Positions 48,943 through 60,856 of a stretch of DNA of 64,000 nucleotides are shown here, one piece after another. Under the pieces are notes generated by a model. That model had not been told where the DNA came from. It ran no database searches and saw only the letters and a program-made list of their open reading frames with translations. Location of the stretch: positions 2,046,001 to 2,110,000 of the forward strand of contig CM066291.1 in assembly GCA_033816765.1 (NCBI GenBank). The letters are read 5' to 3'. Each line of letters begins with the position of its first letter. Positions within the stretch are counted from its first letter, which is position 1. A program made the translations under genes and the position numbers. Source of the DNA: Nothopassalora personata (Eukaryota > Ascomycota > Dothideomycetes > Mycosphaerellales > Mycosphaerellaceae).

Positions 48943-49259
48943 TGTTAGGAACCGCTGTACGTTATCACAACTCGGGCTTGGATCTTTGCAGGGATGTCTC
49001 AATCAGTTATGAAGGTAGTGGTTCCAAACAGTATATGGTGTATACTTAAAATGAGTTGAGCACGAAGCTCCTATCTACTTGCAAAAGAGCGTCGTCTATA
49101 TAGTGCCATGTCTTGGCGTGGTCTCGCGAGATCTGTCCTGCTCTGCGGATCTGTTCGACAGATCCCACAGATCCCTCAGATCCCTTGGTCACGTGTTCTG
49201 ATCCTTGCCTTGCTGCCTGGATGATTGGTTGTCCCCTCTCTGCGAACTAAACCGTAACA
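48943..49259 (-). repeat. 5' LTR of gag-only element 2
   Basis: 317 bp, same sequence by eye as 46806-47122. Confidence 0.93.
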
Positions 49260-49369
49260 AGTCTCTACGCGCGCCGCCTACGATTCGTATACTAACTACT
49301 TACTAGACGAAGCCAATAACTGTAATAGTGTTACTACCGACGAGCTCTTAAAGAAGTACGGCCGCTATA
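49260..49369 (+). pseudogene. Decayed antisense ORF region of copy B, second part
   Basis: Coding-like plus-strand sequence (DEANNCNSVTTDELLKKYGRYI) lies between element 2 and the copia element. A related stretch is in relic 3 near 44860-44960. Confidence 0.5.
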
Positions 49370-49575
49370 TATTACGTTATAAGTGGTTAGAAGTTATAAA
49401 ATGGGCTTATAAAGGTGTTTTAAAAGTAGGTAGTAGATTGTATGTATCTAAGCTAGAATTAAAAGGGCTGCTTATAGAAAGGCTATAGGTAACTAATTAA
49501 TGTTACCTAATTCTTAGCCGCTACTACCTTAGGTTTAATTAAGCTACAGCGCCGGTGCACGCTTAGATCGTAACA
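49370..49575 (-). repeat. 3' LTR of the copia element
   Basis: 206 bp, TATTACG to CGTAACA; the first base pair of the original TG has become TA. Confidence 0.85.
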
Positions 49576-50949
49576 CACCCCCTTAGCTCGTACGGCTTGT
49601 AGGTAAATAAGCTAATCGTATATAATCGCGTGCACCCCATCCATTACCCATTACCCTACCCACCTACCTATAACGTAAGGCGTCGTTACTATGCGCTTAT
49701 TAGAGCTCTATTATAAGCTACATAGTAGGGCGCTAAGTTAGCGTTTTAGGTAAGGCTATTGTCCTAGCCTTATATCCCCATTCATAATCTTACTAAGTCC
49801 CTTACACTACAGTTAACCCATATAATAGGTTCTAAGCGATGTAATTCTTATCCGGTGGGGTGGCTAAGCTATTCTTATAGTACTAAACGGTAAGGCGTAC
49901 TATCTCCCTACATTTTAACGGACATATAAGGTTGTAGGTTCGAGTCCTAGGGGTTATTATATCTACTGAATTTATTGCTTAGCCTATCGTCCGCTTCAAT
50001 GTCCGCTCTATTCTTAATTAAAATCCTAGGTGTTATAGTACGCTATTACTTTGGCAATTAGGGTGCCTTACTACTATCTAATAACTACGTATATGTAACT
50101 TCGGTTACGGTCTTAGAGAACTCCGCTTCCTACCTTAGGTAGAGATTACCATTTAGCTACGTCCTAGTAGGAACTCTTTTACCTAATAAAAGGTCTTCAT
50201 AGCTTATAAAGGCCTTATCTTTCTACTTAGGGCAAGGATAATCCTATCGACGGTAGTACTGTAGGTACTACATGCCTAGCGGGTAGAGATATTATCTCTA
50301 AGTAAGGTAAGGACGATAATGGAGGGATTAACGATAATGTCATAGCGTTTGTTATAATATAGTAACGGAGGTAGTGATAGTAATGCTAATGCTACTAGCA
50401 GTAGGGAAGTTAATAGTGTTTCGGCGCTCGTAGTTAGCTACGCCGTTACTAGTACGTATACGCTACACCGCTACTAGTAATAGGGGTGTTTCCGGTCCTT
50501 TTACTATAAGCTAATAGGAGTTCGAGAAACACCTACTAGTAATAGTAGTACTAGGGCAGCGCCGGTGAATAGTAGACGCTTACTCTAGCGGTAGCGGCGC
50601 TAGCGGCGCTAGGCGGTAGTACGGAGCTAGTAGAGGAGACAGTAGTACCGAACATACTATATAACCTCTACCGGTTCATGTTAGTTAGTTAAGGAAAGAG
50701 GAAGGGTTTAGACCTAAAGAGGTGTTTTTATGCAGTCCTACTACTAGTTCCTTCCTAATATAGCATAGAAGGATAAAAGGGAAGTCGCGCTTAGTGGTGG
50801 CTAATTACTATGTCGTTCTACATCGCTACTACGATGCGCCGAGGAGAAGAGTCCTATAGTTAAAGCCTAGTACTAGTAACTATCGAGAAGAGCTACTACT
50901 AGTGTAGTAGTAGGCCTACGCTTCTTAGGCGTTATCATTACCCCCTAAG

Positions 50950-53900
50950 GTAATGCGGCTTATTATTACCCCCTAAGGTAATGCGGCTAGTATTAGCATC
51001 TACAGTAGGCGCTAAGGAGCGTAGGTCTACGCCTTCCTTAGCTATGTTAAGTAGCTCCACGAAGCTCCTATGCTTTTATAGTAGTAGTAGCTTAGTAAGC
51101 CTATCTATAGGCATGTCGTTAGTATTAAGATACCGAATCTCGATATCTCCTCGCTAGTTTCTCTAGCGGAGCCAGTAGTGGTAGATATTAACATAGCGTA
51201 GCTTAGTGTTAAGCTTTTACCCTTACTAGTTAACAAGTCGAATAGTCTAGGTGTTATTATAGTATAGGTGTATATACTAGTTAAACTCGAGATAGATCTC
51301 GGCGAAGATGCGTTCCTACTAGATTAGCTCTAATGCCGCTTATAATAGGCTAAGGAGTTCGGCTTCGGTTAAGGACTTAGTAATAGTAATCTACTTAGAT
51401 GCTTTATAGTCGACTAGTCCGCCGAAGAGCATAAAGATCCATCCGCTAGAGCTAGTCCTATCGACGTTTATGCCGTAGGAGGCATCTAATGCACCGAAGA
51501 ACTTATAGTTCTTACCGAGATGTTTAGGTTAACTATGTAGGCTAGTAATGTGCTTACTAGCGCTATATATAAGGTAGAGGTTCTTAGTCTCTAGGAGGTA
51601 GCGTAGGCACTAGTCTATAAGCTTTAGATACGTGTCTATTAGCTTAGTTAGATACTACAAAAGCATTAATAGGGAAAAGGCAATGTCCGGGCGTGTGTAT
51701 ATTACTACGAAGTAAAGGGATCTAATACGTTATTAGTAAGTAAGGATCTTAATGGCTTCTATAACATAGCCTTTAGGTACCGTCCAGTTAAGGTGTTAAT
51801 CCACTAGCACATTTGTCTTACGTACGCTAGTAGATATGCTAAACTTAGTAGCGAGCTTCTCGATGTAGTCCTCCTATAAGAGCTATAGTAGTCTCTTCTA
51901 CCGATCTCGTATTACCTTAATTCCTAGAAACTAGGTAAGATCTCTAAGCTCGTGCATCTCGTACTTAGTAAGTAGACGCTTCTTAATGCTAAGTGTATAG
52001 TCCTTATACTTACGGTAATATAGTATAACTAGGTCGTCTATATAAAAGAAGAACATAACCTTATTATTATAGTAGATGTATTCGGAGTCCGAGAGAGGAA
52101 CCATTCTAAGGGAGGCTAGCGTCTCGGTAAGGGAGTTGTACTATAACAAAGGGGACTCCTTTAGTCCGTAGAGGGCCTTAACTAGTTTAAGAGCGTGTCT
52201 ATCGGCAGGGCGATTGATTCTAGGAGGCGGCTATAGATACATAGTATATAGTAGGTCTAAGTTTAAGAAGGCGTTAACAACATTAAACTGTTTAGCTTCT
52301 AGGTCGAAGCTCGCGGCTATAGCATAGTAGAGGCGAAACATACTTACTAGTAATGTAGTGGCGTATGTATCTAAGTGTGTGCCCTATAGATCGCCTCTTA
52401 CGTATAGCCGGGCCTTAAAGCTCTTTAGTATACTATACTCATCTAACTTATACTTATACACCTACTTTAGCGGTAATGGTAGCTAAAGTCCGTCCTCTTA
52501 CTAAGTATTATAATCCTTCTCTTAATGTATAGTCCATTTAAACGTGCCGGTTAAGACTACTTTAGTAAACTCTTTAGCTATGGCTTTACGCTATTATTAG
52601 GCGAAGCGGTGCTTCATAGCGGCTCGGTAGTTTAGAGGTTCGGGCGGAAGGTTATCGCGGTGTATCGACGTAATAGTGTTAACAGTACATGTAGGGAAGG
52701 ATCGGCGTGTTCGTACGACATCGTAGTACTTACGTCCTAGGTAACGAGGTCTCGGGCGGATGCCTGCCATCTAGCTAATAACAACGTTAGCGACTATAAC
52801 ATTGTATAGAGCATAGTGGAAGTAGGCGGTTCGGAGCCTCTTCCTAGTATCGGTAAGGGTGTAGTTAGAATTAGGGGAAAACTTATCCATTTAACTAAGT
52901 TCTTCGAAGGGGATTGCTAAAGGAGGAGCGGTAGCGACGTCTAGAGTCGTCGAAGCATCTATATCTACTATAATCTCCTTACGGTCTTCCTCTATAAGTG
53001 CATCTATCAATTGCTACTTAAAGTCGTTAATGTACTATTAAGACGCGTTACTATTAACCGCGTTGTTTTAATAGCTATTGTTATAGTCGGAGTTCTCTAT
53101 GCTCTTATTAGTCGATAGTTCGACCCCGGATTTAACCTAGTCTCGTAAAAGTGTAGGGGTTGTAGCGTCATTTAATAACGGCCAATTAAGTAGCTAGAAA
53201 CTGCTGTCACCTTTAGGTTAGTTAAATGTTACTAGCGCTCGGTGTTATAGCTAGTGTAGTTCATGCCTAAGTAGTAATTGTTAATAGGCGTATTAACGAG
53301 GGTTTTAATAGAGCGGCTACTATTAAGCCTATTCTTCCACCCCCTCGGCCTATACTGTGTCCTACTTATAGTGAGCTACATACAGGTCGTAGTACTGTTT
53401 AGGCTCTTTAGCCGGTTCTGCTATTGCGATGTTCTTAATAGGGGTTAAGTAACCAGTAGTGAGAATTAATAGGTCGTAGAGCGTAGTCTTATTAAAGAGG
53501 ACGTCCTTTACCCGTATAACCCTATCTTTCGATGGGTCCCACACCCTATAGATATTAGTAGAGTCGTAGCCTACAAGGTATCCGATAAGTGCTCGTTCTT
53601 TAAGCTTCTTAGTCTTACCTAGTTAAGTAGTGCTATAAATGTACACGTAGGCTAGGTAGCCGTACACTACCATGTAGCCCACATTTAGTACCCTGCCTAT
53701 TGCTAATTCAAAGGGAGTCTTCTAGCCTTTTAATTAGATTAGTAACCGCTAGAGAATGTAGACGGTAGCTACTATACATTCATTCTAGAGCTTTTTAGGT
53801 AGGCGAGCATAAATGCGGATTATGCGAGACATTATAATAATAACGCCGCCCGCTCGTTCTACTAGGTCCTAGTTAGACGCGTAGTTAGTAGTATTATGCC

Positions 53901-56330
53901 ACTTAATTTAATTGTTATTAATAGTTAAGCGGAAGGCTATACTAATGGCTACTTCATTATCGCTGTAGAAGTAAATAAACCTACGCCTAATGAAATTAAT
54001 AAAGCTAAGTAGGCTATTAAAGTAAGCTAATACTAATAGTTAGTCCCTATTCTTAATAGTGAATTGAAAGTGCCCGTAGGTATCTAAATCGTAGAAATGA
54101 ACTAGGTAACGATTACTATTGTATGCTAGTGTGAACTTAGCTAAATCCATAGCTACGTGCCTATAGGGAGTCATTACCCTAATTGGCTTAGTCCTATTAA
54201 ACACTTTATATGCCTTAGCTAGGCTACATGCTCTATAATGTGTAGTAAGGGGTGCTTTAAGTGCATTAGGGTTAATAACCACCCCCTTAACTCTAAACGG
54301 AAGCTAGTTAATGCGTTTAGCGCTAATATAGCCGAAGATTTAGTACCACTAGCGGCCTAAGAGCTTACGGTGTTTAATAGGGGTCCTACTAGACGTTACT
54401 ATACCTTTAGTACCCCCTATACTATTCATTGCTACCATAACGGTACGGTCGCCGTTAGAGTCCTAAATAGGCGGTATTTAGATAGTATTACCCTTGCCAA
54501 TTGTGCTAATGAAGTGCGCTATGCGCTACTTCTTAGTAATCTTTAGTAGGATGCTCCCATTATTGCTCGATGGCCATTTATAGACCATCTCTAACTAAGG
54601 CGGTGTAACTACCTTAAAGAAGGGGATTGTGCTAGTAGGGCGGTGTAGGTCCATTAATTTCTTGTCATTATAATAGACTGAATTAGTGCGTCCGTACTAC
54701 TAAAGTCTAGCCGTCTCTATACGTAAGTAGGAGATAACGTTCACATAAAAGCCTAGGCAATAGGCTACATCTAATAGGGTAAATAGTATCCCCTCTATCT
54801 TTATACGAACCTTACCTAATGCGGCAATAGGGAATGTCGTGGTTCCGGCTTAGATTAATAAGGTGGTTAGGCGCTCTATAATAAATTCTACGCCCTACTA
54901 GTTATAGTAATCAATAACATAGGTGTCCGAGCAGTTATCGTATACCTAGCAATCCCTAAAGTTAAAGCTTAATTAGCTTATCGAGCTCGAAAGGACAGTA
55001 AGACTAGTGAAGCCGTGCGGTGCTACCTTACCCTTAGCAATTGCCTTATCTCGTTCCTTATCCGTACGCCCATTGCGTTTTAATACGCCTAGTAAGCGTT
55101 CACTATTATCGCCTAAGTAGTAATTAATAAAGTGCTTCTAGTACTTCTTCTACTACTTAGAGCGCTAATCCTTTAATAGACGCTTCTTAGGGTTAACTAC
55201 ATCGCATAAATAGAGGTTCTTATAACAACTCTCCTTAGGCTTACCGGTAATGTTCTAGTAGCCGCTTAGCCTATCGTTATTATTACTATTCTTTCCTTTG
55301 TTTATGCCGTTGCTACGGTTACGACTCTTATCGCCGCGGCTACGACGACGGTCGTTATTATTGTTCCTACCGACTGTGCCTACTATAGACGCTAGTAGTA
55401 GAGGCTCGTCCTCTACTAAGGGTTCGCCTATAAAGGTTACGAAGACTAATCGACCGTTCGTAGTGACTAGGGTAGTGTCGCGTATCTATTCGAGGTATCG
55501 CTCGGTAAGCTTACTAAGCGAGAGCTTATTACGCTTCTACTCGTTATATAGTAATGCTCTATAGGTAGGAGTTTTCTACTGTATCGCAAGTAGGAAGTGT
55601 CGTAGTAGGTCTCCGTACTCGTTATAGTTACAATCTAGCATCTTAGTCTATAGTACTAGCTAATCTAAACACTAGTCGTCGACCCTTCGGGCCTAGCTCT
55701 TCTAAAGCCTATTTAGCTCTAGTATAAGCTATCGCTTACGCAATATGTCGTTTAGTCCGTACTAATTCTTTAGAGCCTAGACCTTGCCTCTAAGGGTGCG
55801 TTTACTATACATTAGCTCCTAGCCTAGCTCTATAGTAGTCCTAATTAGGTAGGTAACTAATTTGGACCTTACGGACGTAAAGATGTTATACATCCGCTAC
55901 CTACGGTCGGCGTCTAACTAGCGGAGCTTAATAAGCTCCTTATCTTTAGCCGTAGCGTCTTTAGTAGTGTATACTAATTGGATTTACTCGAACGTTAAGT
56001 ATACCGGCTCTATTAGCTCGGCGGTAGTATCGTTCGGATCTACATACTTCTAGATGTTTAGAGACTTAGCGTAGAGCTCTAACTAACGGTTAAACTTATC
56101 CTATTAGTTATAACTCTTAAGAACGATAGTAGCGTACGGTAAAGTACCGGTACTACCGGGTGTCTCGGTAGTCGCTATAACGGTGTTAATAGGCCTAATG
56201 AAAGTTCCTATAGGTCCACTAGGGTTACTACACTACTGTATAATAGTTGTTAATGGGATAATAATAGATCCTACTAGTTTTTAATAACGATGCAAAATCT
56301 GCTCTAGGGCTTCGTTTTATGTAGCAAACG
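50950..56330 (-). pseudogene. Copia gag-pol remnant
   Basis: Reading right to left on the minus strand: gag at about 55400-56330; a protease-like block near 54900 (VYDNCSDTYVIDY, active site unclear); pre-integrase and integrase start at 54040-54300 (HYRACSLAKAYKV, YRHVAMDLAKF); the post-integrase linker at 53362-53544 (MWDPSKDRVIRVKDVLFN), a copia hallmark; reverse transcriptase at about 51900-52700 with FYIDDLV near 52040; and RNase H at about 51000-51500. Integrase preceding RT distinguishes it from gypsy. Stops are mostly at Gln/Trp codons. Between 49576 and 50950 I see only non-coding, TA-rich sequence with a tandem duplication of TTATTACCCCCTAAGGTAAT near 50930-50990. Confidence 0.85.
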
Positions 56331-56357
56331 TTAGTAAGCGCCTGTCGGGCTTATAAC

Positions 56358-56563
56358 TATTACGTTACAAGTAGTTAGAAGTTATAAAATGGGCTTATAA
56401 AGGTGTTTTAAAAGCAGGTAGTAGATTGTATGTGTCTAAGCTAGAATTAAAAGGGCTGCTTATAGAAAGGCTATAGGTAACTAATTAATGTTACCTAATT
56501 CTTAGCCGCTACTGCCTTAGGTTTAATTAAGCTACAGCGCCGGTACACGCTTAGATCGTAATA
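56358..56563 (-). repeat. 5' LTR of the copia element
   Basis: 206 bp, partner of 49370-49575. The original terminal CA has become TA here. Confidence 0.85.
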
Positions 56564-57240
56564 CTATAGGCGTAATAGACATAAGTACGAGCCTAACACT
56601 AGCTACGCTATTGCCTCGCTAGTAAGCCGCCTACGCGCCGCGCGCTCCTAGCGCGACTTCCTTACGGCTATAATAGGCTAGGCGCCTATAGACCTCTAGT
56701 AGTAGGAGCTAGTAGAGTAGATCCGCCTATATACCTAGCTAGGTAACGACATTACGGAGGTAAGTCGCTACTTCGCTCCTACGAGTCGACTACTACTCGC
56801 GGGTAGGGCTCTAGTACGTCTCCTATGCTTCGGCTAACCCTTTCTATAGGCTATTAGGTAGTTTAATGCCTATAAGCATAAGCGTACCGGGGAGACCCGT
56901 ATACGTGCCCCCCGCCGCCGCTACTACTACCGCCGCCCTTACGCTCTAGTAGGAGTAGAACCGCGCCCTTAATAGGCTGTTCGAACTCGGCCGCGCCGTA
57001 AGTCGTATATTCCTCGTATACGTATTCCCTACTAACCGTAGTCCTAGTTCCTATAGGCGTAGAACATTAACACTACCGCCGCCGACTAGGCATTCCTACC
57101 TAAGTTACTACGCGACGACGACAACTGAGGCGCTCGCCTTATACGCTACTCGCGGGCTCCTCGCCTACTACTACTCTACGTAGCCCCTAGTGGGCGCGCT
57201 ACTCTTTAGCTTTTATTTTATTTATAGTTAAGAAAAGTTT
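56564..57240 (+). pseudogene. Decayed antisense ORF region of copy B, third part
   Basis: Plus-strand coding-like sequence similar along its length to about 44990-45660 of relic 3 (for example FNAYKHKRTGETRIRAP near 56860-56910). It ends in an AT-rich stretch before the chromodomain of copy B, which is on the minus strand. Confidence 0.5.
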
Positions 57241-57289
57241 TATTTATACTCTAGTACTCCTATGCTAGTCTTATTTACTTCTCCTTAAC

Positions 57290-60200
57290 GCCTTATAGTC
57301 GGCTACTATGCGATCCGCATTCGCGAGGCCCTCCGCCGGTTCCTAGCTATTATACTCCTCTAGCTAGTCCTTCTACTAGACTAGATACTATAGCTTACCC
57401 TTACGCTTACGCCTATCTAGTACTGCCTCTACCTTATACTCTCCGTCCCTATTAGCTAGAGGGGGTACGGGTCCATCCTTATCGCTACCAATATACGGCT
57501 CGAGGAGAGAGACATAGAAGACGTTATAGAGCCTTAAGTTAGCTAGTAGCGCTAGGCGGTACGCCTACGAACCGATAGCGTCCGTAATGCGGTATAGGCC
57601 GATAAACTTCGGACCTATCTTCTTCTTTAGTACTACTAACTTAAGGTTCTTCGTTAATAATAGGACTAAGTTACCTACGCGGTAGGTCTTAGCTTAGTAG
57701 GTCTTATTATAGTAGCGAGCCTAGCTTTCTACTATAGCCTTCTATTGCTCCTCGAGTATAGCGCGTAGTTTTTGTATACGACTCGTAGCTATTACCGCTA
57801 CTAGTACTTCCCCCCCCCTAGGTCTCGTCTCGAGATCTAGTTAGTATAGGGGTAATCTTAGGTCGCTAACCGTGCACTATCTCGAACGGACTTATCCGTA
57901 GTATTAGGTAGATGCTATTATTAGCTACGAATTTAGTAACTATAAGCTACTTAGCCTACTTAGTTTAATTATTACTATAGTAATAACGAAGATATTATTT
58001 AAGGGTTTAGTTTGCCCTCTTAGTTTAGCCGTTAGTCTAAGGATAAAAGGCCGTAGATAGCTTACGCTTTATACGCGCCTCGAAGTAGAAGTTACTCTAA
58101 AACTAACTAGTAAAGACCGGACCTCGGTCGCTTACTATGCCTAACGGGATACTATAGTATCGCACGACTTCGTCTCGTAGGAGCCTCGTAAGCTCTACGG
58201 CTATGTAAGTCTTCGTCGTCGGGATGTATAAGCTCATTTTTAAGTAGCGATCGACTATTACTAGGATCGTATTATACACGTAACCGGCTCGCGTACTTAG
58301 AGGTAGGTCCGTAATAAAATCTATAGTAATTTCCTACTACGGCCGCTCCGGTCTAGGAAGCGGTTATAGCCTACTATAGGGTCGATAGCGTTTAGTCTTC
58401 GAACCCTAGTAGGTTCTATAGGCTTAGACGTATTACTTTACGTCCGTACTAAGTAAGTCCTACTAATAATTACGTCGTAATAGCTCTTTAGTCTTAGTCC
58501 TTCTAAAGTAACCCGCAAGGACGTCGTCGTAGTGTATACAAATTAGATACGACCTAATTGCGTAATCCCTAGGTACTACGATCGCGTCTCCGTAGTATAT
58601 AAGGTTATCCTTTATATGCTATCCCTTAGCGTCCCTCGCGCTTAGCGCCTACGCTAAGTATACGATATACTAGTCGTCTTACTACTACGCGATCTTTATT
58701 AAGAGTAGGATTAACTTACCCGTCGAGCTATAAGCTTAACCCTATATTACTGTAGCGTATACTACTACTAGTAACGACGGCTTATCTTAATAGGGAAGGT
58801 TACCTCTCCGTACTACTATTGCCGCGCCTATGTCGCCCTATATTGCCTCGTAGGTAGTAAGCGCGCGCTTTACCGTCGGCTCGCTTATCCCTTCTAGAGA
58901 CTCCTTCTAGAAAGACAGCTTACTTTATAAGGTAGGTAGTAAGTTCGAAGTTTATTACGTTATAGCTACGTAGTTACTACGTCTCGAAGGCGCGTCGGCT
59001 AGGTTAGTCTTACCCGGCCGATACTCTACTATAAAATTAAAAGACTATAGGAACGTAGCCTATCGAGCTTACCGCCCATTTAGCTACTTTACTGTTATAA
59101 AGCCCTATAGGTTAGCGTAGTCGACTAGTACTCGTACCGTATACGTAGCGCCCTCTAAGTATAGCCTCTAATACTTAAAAGCCTTAACTACTATAAGTAG
59201 CTCCTAATCGTACGTCTCGTAGTTATACTCGGCTAGTATTATCTTACGTAAATAGAACGCGATAGGATGCTACTTAGTACTAAATAATTAGGATATAATA
59301 CCTACGATCGCGAAACCTAACGCGTCGGTTTCGACTCGCGTACGTAGCGTAGGATCGAAGTACCTAAGTATTAGTGCACCTAAGAATCCGGCCTTAAGCT
59401 ATCGAAACGCCTACTCTTCGCTTAAGGTCTACGTAAGAGGGCCCTACTTCTTACCGTCCTTAGATCCCTTTAGTAGGTCCGTTAGGGGCTTATAGACCCT
59501 TAAGTATCCTTCTAAAAAACGCCGGTAGAAGTTATAAAACCTAAGGAAGGACTAGACCTTATAAAAGGTCGTAGGTGTAGGCTATTCCTCGATAGCGGCT
59601 ACCCTACTCCTATCTATCGACACGCCTACGGCGCTTACGATAAACCTAAGGAACTCTATACTCTCCTAGAAGAAGTAACACTTCTTAGGGTTTACGAATA
59701 GAGTAAACTTCCGTAGCCTCGTAAGTACTTCGCGTACGGCTCGTACGTATGCCTTACGCGTCTCGCTATAGATAAGGATATTATCTAGGTAGACTACGCA
59801 AATGTTATTAACTAAGCCGGTTAGCGCCTTATTAATATACCCTTAAAAGGTTACTAGTGCGTTAGTTAACCCAAACGGTATTACTAGGTACTCGTAGTGT
59901 CCGTATCGCGTACGAAACGTAGTCTTCCACTTATCGCCTCGCTTAATAGGGATACGATAGTAGGCGTCCTTTAAATCGATTATAGTATAGAACCTAGAAC
60001 CTAATAGCCTATCTAGCGTCTCGCTAATTAGGGGCAGGGGGTATCGGTTCTTTACTATAATCTTATTTAAGCCTCTATAGTCTATATAGAGCCTAAGGGT
60101 ACCGTCTTTCTTTAGTACAAATAAGATAGGCGTACCCGCCTCGCTTACGGACCGCTTAATCTAGTCCTTCTCTATCGTCTCGGCGATATACTTCTTTAAA

Positions 60201-60695
60201 GCCTCTAACTCCGTAATGGATTAATAGTATAGCGGCTTAAAGGGGGGTTTCTTTCCTTTAACGAGATTAATCGCATACTTAACCCCGTCGGGTAGCTTAC
60301 GCTTCGTACGCTTATTAGGTACGTATACATCTCGGAAGTTAGCGAACTCTTTAGGCTAGTTTAAGCCTTCTCCTTCGTTAGACGCTATAGTAACCGTACG
60401 AACACTTATAGTATACACCTACTCTAAGTCGCCGAGATCCTTAAGGAACTCGCTTACGCTACGCTACTTTACCGTATACTTCTCCGCGCTATAGAACTAC
60501 TAGTCCTTACAATTGCTCTTTACGATCCGATTACGGTACCTCTAGGGTCTACCTAAAATTACTAATAGCCTACCTATAGGTACCGCGTAGTAGATAGCGT
60601 TACTTACGCGCTCTACTCCCGCGTTATTAGCGAGTCGTAGCCGAACCGTAAAGGCGCCGTAGTAATACCCTAGGTTATACGTATACGACTCTAAC
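57290..60695 (-). pseudogene. RIP-degraded chromovirus gag-pol, copy B
   Basis: A chromodomain is readable at about 57290-57420 (VLDRRKRKGKL, YLV, LEEYNS, EPAEGLANADRIV). From 57473 to 60695 the sequence aligns base for base with 1-3216 of copy A, so it holds integrase, RNase H, RT (about 59860-60120) and the protease region. Differences between A and B are almost all TG/TA or CA/TA. Copy B is cut at 60695 by gypsy relic C and its gag should lie beyond the window. Confidence 0.87.
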
Positions 60696-60856
60696 TATAA
60701 GGGCACCTACTTAGGTAGTACGAAGTTATTAGATAAGCTATCTAAGAGGTGCGCGAGGCGCGAGAAGTTAATATATAAGCCGAGGCACGCGGGTCGGCCC
60801 GGGCCAGGTTACGTAACTCGCTACGTTTACTCGCTATACGGCTATAGGCCGTTACA
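60696..60856 (-). repeat. 3' LTR of gypsy relic C
   Basis: About 161 bp, starting where copy B stops matching copy A and ending CCGTTACA. It is followed by CTACCCCCCCTTT, the complement of a polypurine tract. A TTATATATTAA box lies on the minus strand near 60765-60777. Confidence 0.7.

Larger units (their letters stand above)
46806..49259 (-). mobile_element. Complete gag-only LTR retrotransposon, element 2
   Basis: 2454 bp with two 317-bp LTRs (46806-47122, 48943-49259) that look identical by eye, and the target duplication AGTCT (46801-46805 and 49260-49264). Unlike element 1, the gag is a single open frame. It carries an intact antisense ORF and no pol. It is inserted in the RIPed copy B yet shows no RIP damage. 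The internal gag half is nearly identical to element 1, while the antisense ORF and distal U3 are not. Confidence 0.94.
49370..56563 (-). mobile_element. RIP-degraded Ty1/copia retrotransposon
   Basis: 7194 bp with 206-bp LTRs (49370-49575 and 56358-56563) and the target duplication CTATA (49365-49369 and 56564-56568). The LTRs differ at about seven sites by my reading, every one a C/T or G/A change in CpA/TpG context, so divergence is RIP rather than age. The purine tract GGGGGTG abuts the 3' LTR on the minus strand. The domain order (integrase before RT) marks it as copia. Confidence 0.9.

Noticed and set aside
49851..49960. tRNA-like internal promoter (TGGCTAAGC A-box-like and GGTTCGAGTCC B box)
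   Set aside because: The B box is perfect, but no acceptor stem can be paired and the T stem is imperfect even allowing for RIP changes. It lies in copia 3' sequence; at most a tRNA-derived fossil.
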